NCBI GenBank assembly: GCA_016748015.1
Contig: JAAOMT010000040.1
Coordinates: 62,001 to 126,000 of the forward strand
Length of the DNA: 64,000 nucleotides
From: Geosiphon pyriformis
Lineage: Eukaryota > Glomeromycota > Glomeromycetes > Archaeosporales > Geosiphonaceae
Direction of reading: 5' to 3'
Part shown: positions 1 to 11,880 of the stretch, piece after piece
How the letters are laid out: each line of letters opens with the position of its first letter
Numbering within the stretch: the stretch's first letter is position 1
Notes under the pieces: model-generated
What the model was told of the DNA's origin: nothing
What the model saw: only the letters and a program-made list of their open reading frames with translations
Database searches by the model: none
Program-made: the position numbers and the translations under genes

Positions 1-2000
1 ATTGGTTTGGTTCAAGTTCAGTTCAGTTTAATTTAATTAGAACTTTAATACAATATTTTTTTTTAACAAAACTATTTTTTTTTCCAACTTACCAACAATT
101 TTGTTAAAAAAACCCAAATAAATTATAAGTTTATTAATTTTGAGACTAAAAACACTGCTTAAAACCAAATTATCTTTAACAAACTGTTTAAATATATTAA
201 CCAGAAAGCTAACAGGCTTAACAATCAACTCAACTAATACAGAAAGTTTGGCCAGATCAAATTCCAAAGAAAACAACCAAAACAATACCAAAGAGTTACT
301 AATAATAACTAAAGAGAAAACAAAAAGTATTAAAGATAAAAACTCAAAAAAGCTTAAAGAAGCAAAAGCTTTAATATAAAATTTAAAACTTACAAAATAA
401 GAGATAAACATCTTGAAAGGAAAAGATAGAAACACCTTATAATTTACAGCCAAATAGCTTATTTTTTAATATCTAAAACAGTACCAATTTTCAAAAGTTT
501 TCTATTAGATATGGTATTTTTTAGTATATCAGTCTTGATAATTACAGCATCCAAATCAATTTAAGATTCAAACATAATCAGAGCAAACTGAAAATAATAA
601 CCAGAATCAGAAAAGCAAAAAATAAAACACATTTAATTACCAACTTAAAAAATCATATTATTAAGAACAACCAAAAGAAAGATTAACTAACTTGGTCTTA
701 AACCTATCACAAGACAGAATAATCTCATTTTGATTTACCAAAAAAAAAATTTTAACGTTATTTTTATTTATTAAAACTAATCAATGATTCAAAACAAATA
801 CAACAGAGTCCAGTTTTTTAATATAAACAATTACATATTGCCAAATATCAGCAGATTTTAGCACAACACAAATAATTTTACCAAACACACCAAGAACTGT
901 TTTGATATTAGTAATAAATATACCCAAAAGCATATTATATAGTGCAACAGTAGCAGAAAAAGAACCAGACTCAGAAACCACCAAAAACTTGGCAATTTTA
1001 AGAGTTGTTAAACAAACAAAGCTTGTAAACACAACTAAAAAAACAGCTTTCAAAAACTCTTAAAAAGCAAACTTTACATAAAAAAACTTTATATTGTCTT
1101 TTAATACCAATTTTGCATCCAAAAAATCATGTACAGATTGGAAAACAGTCTTAATATAAGTTAATTTGATCTTAAAAATAGTACTAAACACCAGAATAAA
1201 GACTATTTACTTAGCAAATTTTTGATAACTAATAATAGTTTTCCAAACATTATTAATAGCAATACCAAAAACCAGCAGAGAAAATGATTCAGTTTCTATC
1301 TGGTTAGTTCAGTTTTCAAGAACAGGTGACCTTATAAAAGATAGTTGTATTGCTTTTATAATTGGCAAAGATCTACTGGAAAACATCACATTTGGCAATA
1401 TAGTTAGTAATTAATCTTGGCTTATCTTAGATAATATGTCAAATAATATAACAGAAATCTCATTTAAGATCTTATTAACAACCACAAAAAAATTTAGTAT
1501 AATAATAGCAAAAACAAATAACCATTTCCACTTTTTTAAACTTTTGGTTTTTTTGATCATTTTTTTTAAAGAAGAGATATTAGTAGTACTTAGTATAAAA
1601 ACTATGAAAAAAAAACCAATTTGTTAATTAGTCTGTTATTAAAAATTTTTGGCCTCTTTAAAAAGATAGAGACAACATTAGAACTAATTTAAATGTGTTT
1701 CTTTAAGAGAATTTTGACTGATGAAAAACCAGTCAAAGATAAAGAAAATGCTTTAGTAATTACTAAAAGCAGTTTTTCATAATTATTGAATAAAAAAAAG
1801 GCTTCTAAAATGTTTTGTCTAGCTGTATCTACAACAAAAAAAACTTTTCTGGTTGAAACTTTGTAAAATACCAAAGAAAAAAATACTAGTTATAGTTTTT
1901 TTACTCTTTGCTTTGGTTGTAGTCATAAAATTAAAAAAACAAAGAGTTTTTTTAAGTTTTTTTCTTTATTTTTGTTATAGTAAAAAAATCTATAAGAGAA
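1..2000 (-). mobile_element. Decayed LINE relic G (ORF1 region), cut by window start
   Basis: Very AT-rich stretch whose minus strand still carries open pieces of a LINE-type ORF1. The order on the minus strand is: an N-terminal piece near 1689-1874, an RRM-like piece at 781-1053 (ALYNMLLG followed by TVLGVFGKI and IWQYVIVYIKK, reading like beta-alpha-beta RRM text), and a hydrophobic, Leu/Val/Phe-shifted C-terminal piece at 37-453 that resembles the coiled tail of such ORF1 proteins. The protein text is skewed to F, I, L, K and N, as expected when C becomes T throughout. The 5' end appears to lie near 1960-2000 and the ORF2 part would lie left of the window. It belongs to a different LINE family from copies A-D. 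The family call rests on remembered resemblance, not on an alignment. Confidence 0.5.
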
Positions 2001-2518
2001 AGTTTTTTTATTTTTAAATTTAAAAATAAATATTATTTATAATTTAATAAAATATTATTTTTATATTATATTATGCAAAGTTTTAAACAAAAAAAATAAC
2101 TGATTTAAAAAGTTTATTAACATTTTTATTTTATTAATATATTTGCTTTGTAAAAATTATGTTAAGTTTAAAAAATAATCAAATCTCACTTTTTACTTCA
2201 AAAACAATTGGAAAATTCAAAACAATTAAAAAAGCAAAAAAGTGTGCTTGGTGATTAATTCCTACTGTTTTGATAACAATGGAAATAACAGCAACAGTGG
2301 TATTTTTAATAATTAAAAAAGAACATGTAAGAAATAACCACCAATTTCATTAGTGTGACGTCATATGTTCACTTTGTTACGCCCCATATGAAGTGAGTGA
2401 GCGGCGGTTGTATTTCTCGACAAAAACAACCAAATATGAAATATTAATTTATTCTCTATTAGATGAAATAATTTTCGATGTTAAGACAGTTTTCAAAATA
2501 AATCAAGAAACTCCAGAG
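2001..2518. other. 3' flank of citrate synthase gene
   Basis: Transition from AT-rich repeat sequence to the gene island at about 2.34 kb. I see no gene. A perfect CRE-like palindrome TGACGTCA lies at 2356-2363, but it is downstream of the citrate synthase stop codon, so a regulatory role is speculative. The last 100 bases are probably the 3' UTR of the minus-strand gene. Confidence 0.4.
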
Positions 2519-4460
2519 TTATGGGTGTTGTTCAAACATTTTCTTGATTGTGTCTGTTGAATATGACTTTGGTCGTTCAATTGGGAATCCCCTAGGAGAG
2601 AGCATTGTATAATAGAGGTTAGAAATTCCTGAGTTGAGCATAGGAAGAACCTCTGAATAAAGTGGATGGTTATAATGACGCATTTGAACTTACAAAGCTC
2701 TGTCCCATATCAATTGGCTCAGGGCTCCAAGAGCTCGTGATACACCAAACAGCACTGTATAATAGTTCTGTTCGACCAATCCATAATATTGTAGCAATGC
2801 ACCAGAATGTGCATCTACGTTTGGCCATGGGTTTTTTGTTTTCCCGTGTTCGGTCAATACTCCAGGCACAATATTATATAACTGTGATACAAGTTTAAAT
2901 AGCGGATCATTTGGAAGATGTTTTTGAGCAAATTCACGTTGGGCTGTATAACGAGGATCCTTTTGTGGAAATATGGAAAAGTAAAAAGGTTAATGAAATG
3001 GAAAAAACCAAACTCAATATTAAGTTATCTTACAGTTTTTCGAAGCACAGCGTGACCATATCCGGGTACCACTCGTCCCGACTTCAATGTAGCCCATACG
3101 TAATCTTTAACAGTTTCATCGGAGGCATTTGAACCAATTTCTTTTTGCATTTTCAGGATCCAACTAATGACTTCCTGATTAGCAAGACTTTAATAATTGA
3201 AAGCAAATTTTGGTCAGTAAAATAATGAAAGCAAAATGGAATGCTCGTGTATTTTCTTACAAAATTTTTAAGAACTGACCCATGTAATGGACCAGCTAAG
3301 CCGTTCAGCGCCGCGGAGAAAGCAAGATATGGATCGGAAAGTGTGCTGCCCACTAAATGCTATAAAGTCAACTTATGATTAATAATTAAATTATTAGATA
3401 AAACCAAAAAATTACGAGTAAAATTTTTACCGCTGTATGGGCAGAAACATTTCCACCTTCATGATCCGAATGAATAGTAAGGTATAACCTTAATAATTCG
3501 ACGAAATCCTTGTTACTTTCGTATCCCAATACCTTTGCCAAATTATAAGAATAATCCTTGTCCTGGTCGATGGCGGGGACCTTGCCATCTCTGAAGGCGT
3601 TTCGGTAAATCCTTCCGGCAATATTAGGAAGTTTCGCAATGAGGTCCATTGTGTCCTCAAAAGTATGTTTCCAATACTCGTTTTTGTTAACACCTGACTG
3701 GTAGGCTTTTGCAAAATCGGAATCATTCTGCAGTGCAATGACAGCTAAAGAAAATTGAGACATAGGATGCAAGGTACTGGGACATCGATCAATTAGTTCC
3801 TCGACAAAAGATGGGATCCCAGAACGAGCAGCCCATTCAGCCGATAGTTGCCTAACTTGCTGTTCTGAAGGAACTTCACCAGTTACAAGGAGCCAAAATA
3901 GCCCTTCAGGTAGAGGTTCATCACCACCCTCAGCTTTTGGAAGAAGTGTTTGACATTCGGCGATTGTAAGTCCCCGGAATTTGATCCCTTCATCTGGATC
4001 AAGTACCGAACCTTCCCAAATCAATCCCTTAATGCCACGCATTCCTCCATAAGCCATATCAACAGTGACATTGCCCAGACTTTTGGCGCCATGTTCTTTT
4101 TTTACTCGTTTAACTTCCTCTTGCTTTTCAGGGATTATTTGCGCAAGTCGTTCTTTTAAGCTCTTAAGCAAAAACTCATGATTCAATATTTTCTGACTAA
4201 AATTGCGAATTAAAATGAAAATGCTATGGTTACCTTTACTTTTGAACCAGTTATAAAACGGGCGTTCCTGATAGCGCTTACAATCGTCGGACTTGCTTGA
4301 CGATTGTAAAGAGAAACGGACTATTGTGTAGAGCCAGATTTATAAAAACTTGATTTTAACGATATTTTCCGCAATGGTTTTAAACAACTTCATAAAAAGT
4401 ATCAAAACTAACCTTTGAGAAAGTGTGAGCAGTACGAGAATAGGCGCGTATAAAAGACAT
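2519..4460 (-). CDS. CIT1: Citrate synthase, mitochondrial
   Basis: Condenses acetyl-CoA and oxaloacetate to citrate, the entry step of the TCA cycle in the mitochondrial matrix. Seven exons on the minus strand: 4413-4460, 4234-4320, 3431-4192, 3280-3359, 3034-3187, 2694-2959, 2519-2591. They join in phase to 489 residues, close to the usual length of fungal mitochondrial citrate synthase. The first two exons give a basic, Ser/Arg-rich N-terminus without acidic residues, as expected of a mitochondrial presequence. Conserved blocks include [58 protein letters not shown] and [14 protein letters not shown]. The catalytic triad is visible as His325 (PLHG), His371 (GYGH) and Asp426 (NVDAHSG). All introns are GT..AG; the second is only 41 nt. 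Nothing suggests inactivation. The exon 2/3 join uses the TCAG acceptor at 4193-4196, because the AG four bases upstream gives an early stop. Confidence 0.97.
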
Positions 4461-5280
4461 AATTTAAAAAAGGCGATAAACAGACAACCGGAAAAAAAAT
4501 TTCATTATTGACAAGCTGAGTCAACGTTTAAATTTGGTTTAACGTGCCACATTCAAGATAGTAGGATACCCGCAATTACCTTATGATGTCATTAATTTTT
4601 TGTAAATCAGAAATAAAAGTAGTAAGAGTCATTATCTCTCAGAAATTACAAAAGCTAAAAAATTCCCGACATGTCCGAAGTTCGAAACGTGGGCATATTA
4701 GACTAACCTTCACTTTACACGCTATTCACCAATCATCCAAACGGGACTAAGCCTATATAATCGCGGCACAATAACTAGATAAACTAAGGGGTATTCATTA
4801 ACATATGTTCCCCAGCATTTACGCCATGTGTATAAAAAAATGCAAAAATAAAAAGTTTAAATTATATCCCGAAAAAGATAATCAACTAAATGGCCGAAAA
4901 CAACCAAAATTCTAGCGAACAAGCTACTTTCTATGCTCGAACGCCTTAAGTAATAGTAAAGAACTTCTCGTTTTTAAAAAAAGACTTGATCATTGAGTTT
5001 TTTATTACCACTAATTTTGTCCAAAAAGATATACATCCTTCCACCCAGCAATCCCAAAAGTTGCGCAAATTTTTCTAATGACAGCCATCAGCCAAACAGA
5101 AAAAGGTTATTCTTCGCAAAGATGAAACTTGGACGAAAATTGGCGTATTTGTCATTTAGTGCCAAGAGATTAAAATTGGAAACTTTCCTTTTTAAAATAG
5201 AATGCTTGTGCTATTGTCCCTTGAATATCTTAAATCATATAATTAACAGGTTAATAATACAAACATTAATTTAAAGTTAT
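4461..5280. other. Upstream region of citrate synthase; no gene seen
   Basis: Less AT-rich than the repeat sea and directly 5' of the citrate synthase start, so it should hold that gene's promoter and 5' UTR. A CCAAT pentamer occurs near 4730. The longest open frame (4993-5274, plus) has no recognisable domain and I do not call it a gene. Confidence 0.4.
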
Positions 5281-6120
5281 TTTTCTTATTTTGCAAATTG
5301 ATCCAGGTTTATAAACAGTTAATCATCTTTAAAAAGTAAATATTTATTTCAAACTTTAAAGATATGTATTAAAAAGATATCATATCTGAAATCACATCTT
5401 TAATGTAAAGAATATAAATTTAATATTATCGCATATATCTTTAGAGATTTTAAATATTTATTAGAATTTTAAAAAAAATTTTACTTATTAAATGTAATTT
5501 ATATTTTATAGTAAATATATAATTAATAAAGTTTAATTGAAAATTTTTAACTTAAAAAGTTAATATTTATATATTTTTATTAAAACCTTTTATTTTATTA
5601 TTACTTAAAAAATATTTATTGTAATTTTTTTTGGTATTATTAAGATCTTTAAACAATAAAACAACATTTTTAACAATATGGTTCAATCTAATTTTAAAAA
5701 ATTTGGGTTTTTATTACAAAAGTAAAATTGTTTTTAACAGTTTAATAAAAAAATAAATCTGAATTATTAAAAAACCAATAGACTTAATTATAAATTCCAA
5801 GAAATTCAGTCTGGAAATAAGCTTTTTATTAAACATAATAAGATAAAACACAGTAATGGCTTTGGAATAAAAAATTGAATTAACAAATCTATTAATAAAA
5901 ACTTTAACCATAATAAGCCAGTTAAATTAATTAATATTTTAAAAGCAATTATAATAATAAATATTTATATTTACAAAAAATAATTTAATAATAAAAATAC
6001 TTGAATAATAAATTTTATTTATTAATATTTAGTAATAATAACTTTAAAAAAATTAATTAAAAACCAATTAATTAACAATTATTAATCTTGTTAAAAAATT
6101 GGCAAAATTTAAAAAATAAT
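5281..6120. other. AT-rich repeat-derived spacer
   Basis: About 80% or more A+T with almost no CG dinucleotides, like the decayed LINE copies elsewhere in the window. A 65-residue minus-strand open piece (5714-5911) reads like decayed transposon protein, but I cannot place it in a family. The border with gene-island sequence is sharp near 6120. Confidence 0.45.
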
Positions 6121-7405
6121 TTTTAACTATAACGCGCAAGCATTTTTTGCTATCATTCAATCCCAAATCATTGTTTTACTCACTCAAGTATCATCATCAT
6201 CAAACCCGTCTCTGGTTTTTTTAAAACCAAACACGCGTTCTGGCTTCTTAAAGGTTACCGCTCTACAAATAAAGCTTCCTTTTTTTGACCCACGAACTTT
6301 ATCACGTGATTGCAACGTTTTGCACCCAATATTCGCCACATTTGCTTAGGCGCTTTATGTTTTTACAATGGTACTCCGAAACAACTACCTGGGATCCAAT
6401 TGATCAACAGAATAGACTCTGGGTGAGTTCGCAATTGATCCACTGCAAACCATTTTAATGATAAGAAAATGATTAAATATAAAAAAAAAGTCCACATTTG
6501 TGGTGATTTCAAGTTGAGTGGCATCTCATGATGAATTACAGATGTGTATAATAGGGTCAGATTTGTCTGCTAAATTTGAAGATGCTTCGGAACATCCAAA
6601 AGACTACTTATCAGCTGGGTGTTGAACTATTCATTCGCCGTAACTCTGAAGTGCTCTTGTACGTTGTTGCAATGAAGACAATATACGTGACGGTCAAATT
6701 TGTCTTTGGCTTCCTGTGGCACATCCAAAGAGCTATTTTTCAGCTGGGTGTTGAACTATTCGTTTGCCACAGATTCACATGAATGGGTTGGTCTTATTTG
6801 TTTCTGCATAGTTCTTCGAAGACATTGAATTTTTTTGCTCAAGAGATGGAAAGACAACAAGACAAAGATAGGCTATTTTTACTTTTCTTTCTTTCATGCA
6901 GTAGAATTACAAAAAAGACAATGAACACGCCTAGAGAACAAGCCGAGTTGATGAAGAAATCTTTGTCATAATGAGCACGATGGAGAACTATATTTAGAAT
7001 TTGCTTCGGGATTTGGTTGGTTCTTCTCGATCCTTTATTCTTACAAGATTTGTGGCTAAAAATGAGCCTTAGATTGTAGAAGGCAGCCAATACAATTATT
7101 CAGAAACTCTTAACAATCGGGACTGGCGTCGCGAGGTATCGGAGCATCTTTCTTTCAGAAGCAGATTTGGCAAGCGTCATGAATTAAGCATGAGGTAGTG
7201 TCTTTGGAGCGAGGTTTGTATTGATATTTTTTTGTTTTATATAATTCTACTTGTCTTCATATCTATTATTAGGCAAATCAAATCACTGATAGTAAATAGG
7301 CATCGATGGAAACTTTATGCAGGTCTAAATGAAATTAATTTCAAATTTGACTTACTGGACACCTGCCACCAACACAAATGAGGTAGCTCAAATAAAAACT
7401 GTGAA
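6121..7405. other. Upstream region of ERF4-like gene; no gene seen
   Basis: Moderate base composition and a CACGTG E-box near 6304, followed by a diverged tandem duplication (6557-6775, listed separately). Short open frames on both strands (about 60-80 codons) show no domain I recognise. Upstream exons of the ERF4-like gene could lie here, but I could not join any with confidence. Confidence 0.35.
6557..6775. repeat. Diverged tandem duplication, about 129-136 bp period
   Basis: Two units of about 85 bp share CAGCTGGGTGTTGAACTATTC exactly, at 6612 and 6741, preceded in both by a variant of CACATCCAAAAGA and by GTCAAATTTGTC (6557 and 6693). The spacing is 136 bp at the 5' end and 129 bp at the 3' end, so the units differ by a small indel as well as substitutions. 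Both strands read partly open through the units. It looks like a dispersed-repeat fragment that was duplicated; origin unknown. Confidence 0.75.
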
Positions 7406-8630
7406 ATGTTTATATATAATAGTAGTGCTGTCGCTGAAGGTAGCACCAGCCAGTCTGGCACTGCAGAACAGGAAAAAGATAGCATCAACGTACCTAAAGC
7501 AAAAGAGCAAGAAATAGAGGATGTAACTAGTATTAAGCCTACTACGACTATCCCTATGACTACTTCTACCACAAACGGTAACTACTTACCTGACTCGAGA
7601 ATAGAAACAACCGTCAGGACGACGAAGACTATGAGTAATTTCTCAGACACCAATGCCACCACAAACTCATCACCTAACTCCGCTTCATTGCCATATAAAC
7701 CAACCCCTAAAATGACCATACACTCCGAGACAGATAATCAAGATAGTTCCCACTCAAACCCCTTAAATTTTCCCAACACTCCAATAACGTATCCTCATTA
7801 TTCAGAAGATCCTGATATCGACCCAAAACATATCTCGGATATAGCTGAGGATGGAATGCTCGCGTTACGACTCTCTGAAATGAACGGGTCGAGCCCTTCA
7901 GGACAAGGGACTCCAAACCATGAAACAATGTCTTCGTCGAACCGGAGCACTTCTGCAATTGTTCCTAACCCGAAACAGTTAATAAGAATAGAGAGAGATT
8001 ATTCACGCGGAGAATTATGTCAGTTCTATACCGCTTTCCCGTTGGAAATTGATGGACGGGTGAGAAAACTTGTCTAGATATCACCATTCAATGAATTATT
8101 TGTTTGAAAATAATCCACAATATTTATTTTGTAATTTTCACCGATTCTTTCATAGATAAATCCCCTTCAATTTCAAGAGACCATCGCAACTTTGAATGAA
8201 CTATTAGAAAGAGCTCATAGTCCTAAATATAATTGGATGGATAATTTGCTTGCTTGCCTCACCTTATACACCTCAACATTCTGTATAAGATCCCATTATG
8301 ATCGAGTAAGGCAAAAAGTATTCTTTCATTCGACAAATTTTAGGAGCTCATCTGAACTAATATTCTTGTACCCTTTTAGATGGTGGAGGAAATATGTAAA
8401 TTTCTGGACAATGAAAACAAAACCACTTATAATGCTCAAGGGCTCAATTTTCGAAATCCGCAAAAGACAGCCTTTCTATTTGTATCCTTTTTCAATTAGC
8501 ATTAAATTGAAGCTGGGAAACTTTTGCAATATTAAGGAGCGGGTGATCATGCCCAACTTACAGACATTTCATTATTAACTTTTGACTCAAAAAATTTTTC
8601 AATTTATAGCTTGAACTGGAAATATATTAA
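7406..8630 (+). CDS. ERF4: ERF4 / Golgin-A7 family protein (palmitoyltransferase complex subunit)
   Basis: Members of this family partner DHHC palmitoyltransferases (Erf2-Erf4 in yeast, ZDHHC9-GOLGA7 in animals) at ER or Golgi membranes to palmitoylate Ras-type proteins. Four exons: 7406-8059, 8156-8305, 8380-8481, 8610-8630, joining in phase to 308 residues. The C-terminal third carries the family domain: IERDYSRGELCQFYTAFP, then LQFQETIATLNELLERA, LLACLTLYTSTFCIRSHYDR and YNAQGLNFRNPQKTAFL, ending LELEIY. This matches GOLGA7 block by block. The first 190 or so residues are Ser/Thr/Asn/Pro-rich and look disordered, so the protein is about twice GOLGA7 length. The start is the first in-frame ATG after a stop at 7379; a TATATATAATAG acceptor-like sequence just inside makes an upstream first exon possible, so the N-terminus is the uncertain part. 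It is convergent with TIM44. Confidence 0.88.
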
Positions 8631-9919
8631 TGAAAAAGGATACAAAAATCCAAAAAAATTCACTCAGTAAAACCCGACATTGATTTTCTGGCATGATCGA
8701 ACAATTTTAGCATTTTATTAATTTTTTCTTTTCCTTTTCACTTTTTGTCTTTATTCTAACACTTGTTTTTTGTTGGTTTACTCTTTTTGTAACAATATAC
8801 AATGTACATTTGAGATCATATCAGTCTACTTTTCACACTCACATATAGAAAATTTTTTCAAGCACTGCACACATCTAAATCTAATTTTAAACAAAACACC
8901 TTCATTTCAATAACAATCAATTTCAATCACACATGACCAAAATCTTTCTTGGGTTTTTCCTTTGATAGAGAACGTTATCATAGGGAATTTAGAATATGAT
9001 CAGATCAAAAACTAAATCTAATCCCATTTCCAAACTCCTGATGTAATCTTGGGACTATGTTTTAACTTGGCTTAAAACTTTCTTTTTGAAAATTAGCTTA
9101 ATATAATATGCATCAGATTCCACATCATTCACTTAATATAGCTTGAAAATTCTGTAATTTGTGTATCTTCAGCCAGGTCAGTTTCTTGGGATGAAAGAGA
9201 AATTTTAATGACTGAGACAATATTTAAATAAGCCTTCAAGTTATATCAGTAGTGCCTTTTTGCTAAATGGTTTACAGAGGTGGCTTTACCATGGTCTTCA
9301 AAACAAAACTATTTTGTATGGACTAGAGAAAAAATCAGAATTGACTAACGCATACATGCAATTAAGAAAGCAAAGAGGGACGTAAAAAAGTGGATATATA
9401 CAAGCAGGACCAAATTATATGTTTTGAGTGTCCACTGGTTTACTCCACTTACATAAAAATATGAAGGGCTTATCCAATCAATATTGCTCACAAAATTACC
9501 ACTGAATAGAAGCTTACGTTATGTTAAATTTGTTACGGACATGTTTCCAAACCAAATCGCATGCGATTTGCGAAAAAGGTGATGGAATATTGTTTTAAAG
9601 GTTGACTACACCTAATATCCATTTTCGAAAATTTTGGATTCCGTCACTGCTTAAAATAAATTAACTGTATTTCCCTTTTTGGCCTAAAAATTCTATTAAT
9701 GTTCAATGAATGATAAAGTGAAGGTAAACAAGGCGCCGGTATTGTGTTGATGGGGCAAAACCGCATGAAATTTATAGCGTTTGCTGTTAAAATTGATTAC
9801 TGATCCAAGATATCATTCTCTATTACTTTGGTTCTCCTCCCCCTTTTATTTTTACCATATTAGGGTTTGTGAATTGTGTTTAGCCATATCTTGGAAATTA
9901 ATTTGATCAGGTTAGTCGT
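8631..9919. other. Convergent intergenic region between ERF4-like gene and TIM44
   Basis: Holds the 3' UTRs of two converging genes. No open frame above 60 codons and no domain text. One perfect 18-bp palindrome is listed separately. Base composition is gene-island-like rather than decayed-repeat-like. Confidence 0.5.
9553..9570. repeat. Perfect 18-bp palindrome
   Basis: CAAATCGCATGCGATTTG is its own reverse complement and includes three CG dinucleotides in a region otherwise poor in them. It lies between two converging genes, about 350 bp beyond the TIM44 stop codon. It could be a protein-binding site or chance; no second copy was noticed in the window. Confidence 0.6.
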
Positions 9920-11880
9920 TTAGATTTTTAAGAATGCATATGGTCCATACATACCTATAACTCGCCAGCCACTGGTCACTGGATCGGTGAGTCGGTCCTC
10001 CTGTATCGTGAGCACACATGCGTATGTGACTTGCTCAATTTGATCCTCCTTACCATAAACAAGCTCACTCGTTAATCGATCACGAAATACAACAACTTCT
10101 TGAGTGTTAAACGAGATCACCAGTACTGGTACTTCGTTGTCGAGTACTTTGGCAGTGACAAGCTGTCGTTAAAAATAGCTTTAGTTATAATGCAAGGAAG
10201 ACAAATACTTCAAGAGAAAATTTCCTAAAGTACCTCTACGTTTCGGAGATCTAGAATCTTACAATCACTAACCAAACCTTGTTGTGTTTGAGCTTGAAGA
10301 CCATGAGTCAGAACATTGAAAGTCTATCGAATTAAAGGATTCTCATTAGAGTAGAATTGTAATTTACTTGGAAACTATTTTGTTCCCGCTACTTACAGCT
10401 TCCGAACACCATTCTCGCAATGTTTCAACATCACCCTTCAGATAAGCCTCCATAATCTCGGGAACAATATAGGTACGAGCCTCCCTCATAAAATTCTCAA
10501 TATTAAATTGTGGATTTATGAATTTTATTTGCGATATAGCTTTTGCCGTTTCGTTTTCATCAAAAAAGGATCCTGTGAGAAAAATAAAGATCAATAAAAA
10601 ATTAATTGATTTAGATCTTCTAGTTTTAGTAGAGATAAAAGCATACCAAAAGCCTCAGATATCCGATCAGTTACTGCACGCGCATAAGCAACAACAACAT
10701 TATCACTATCCTCGTAATTCCGTTTCAAGCTGAAAATGCCTTTTATATATATAAATGAGGTTTAGTCCTATTTCCAAGAAAAATAGAAATAATAATTGAA
10801 GAAAAATACTCACCTTGCATTACACGGTTTGAATCTCTAAAATTGTTCCAGCTCTCTTTCCATGCAGAATCTTTATGAAGCACTATAGAGGATCCAGCTC
10901 TTTTGAAAAGTGAAACATTCAAAATCGGGACATTTGTTACATATATAATATAAAGCGGTAAATAGAAAAACAAACGTACTCTGGGTCTTCATTCATTTTC
11001 CGAACTTTTGGTCCACCACCATGATCTAGCATCGCTTCTTCCCGTACTTTTCGCCGCGTTTCTTTATCTATAAATCCTCCATAACGTGAGGAACTATCTT
11101 CCACGGTTTCTTTCAAAGTGTTGCGCACCGTACTGTAAACTTTTGTTTGTCTGATGGGTTCAGTGGTGCTAGAGACTTTCTCTGCGAAATCAGAGATCTT
11201 CATTAAATAGACATGTGGTGATTAAGTTTTCTACTTAGTTTATTGAAAAAAATAGAAGATCCAAATGAGGTGAAATGCGTACCTTCTCTTTACTCTCTTT
11301 TACGAATTCAGTTTCTGAGACCTCTTTTAATGTCTCTGATACGGTGGATCCAATCCTTTCTGCTGACTTTTTTAACTCTTCAACGGATTGCTTTATTGCT
11401 TCGGAGCCAATGCTAGTTGTTGTTTCAGCCCCTTCCTTTTAATTTTGAAAATGTAAAGATAGAATGTCCAATTCCCACAAACTTCAGCTTTGGACCTTTC
11501 GCAGGATAGCAACATTGAGCCCATCATTTTAATTCTAATATTTTGTCAAACAAAACACACACCTTAGCCCTTTCATAGACCTTTTTAGCCTTTCTTAAAG
11601 CCTCACTTTCACCCAATGATCCGGCTTGATCTTGCAACAGCTTCATGTTCTGCTGTAGCTCCTTATTCTTTTGAATTTGTGCCTTGAACGTCTCCATGAA
11701 CTTTGCGAAAGCACTTACACTCCTTCTTGGTTGCTCTTTAGCACCAGCAAAGTTACAGCGTTCTATCAGAGGTGAGTTGCGGATGTTGATCGTCATTAAT
11801 AAAGGTTTTAGCCGTGACGGTCTTATGAAGACTGTTGTGTACGAATTCCCCGTCGCAGTCAGTACACGACGGAAAACCAT
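9920..11880 (-). CDS. TIM44: Mitochondrial import inner membrane translocase subunit TIM44
   Basis: Peripheral inner-membrane protein that tethers mtHsp70 to the TIM23 channel and drives presequence import. Eight exons on the minus strand: 11563-11880, 11283-11435, 10980-11197, 10814-10899, 10647-10739, 10397-10572, 10234-10323, 9920-10162, joining in phase to 458 residues, normal for the family. The N-terminus is basic and hydroxylated (presequence-like). A charged, probably coiled-coil stretch follows (KFMETFKAQIQKNKELQQNM). SIVLHKDSAWKESWNNFRDS is the typical TIM44 block before the C-terminal Tim44-like domain. That domain contains RNYEDSDNVVVAYARAVTDR, FMREARTYIVPEIMEAYLKG, LREWCSEA, DCKILDLRNVE and VPVLVISFNTQEVVVFRD, and ends with SGWRVIGMYG. 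Exon 5 begins at an AAAAG acceptor, because the nearby TTTTCAG acceptor breaks the frame. It is divergent from the DUF7918 gene. Confidence 0.96.

Noticed and set aside
140-379. 79-codon plus-strand open frame with Lys/Asn-rich text
   Set aside because: It is antisense to the LINE-G ORF1 remnant and reflects AT-rich composition.
4993-5274. 93-codon plus-strand open frame upstream of citrate synthase
   Set aside because: No recognisable domain, no splice context and no codon pattern unlike chance.
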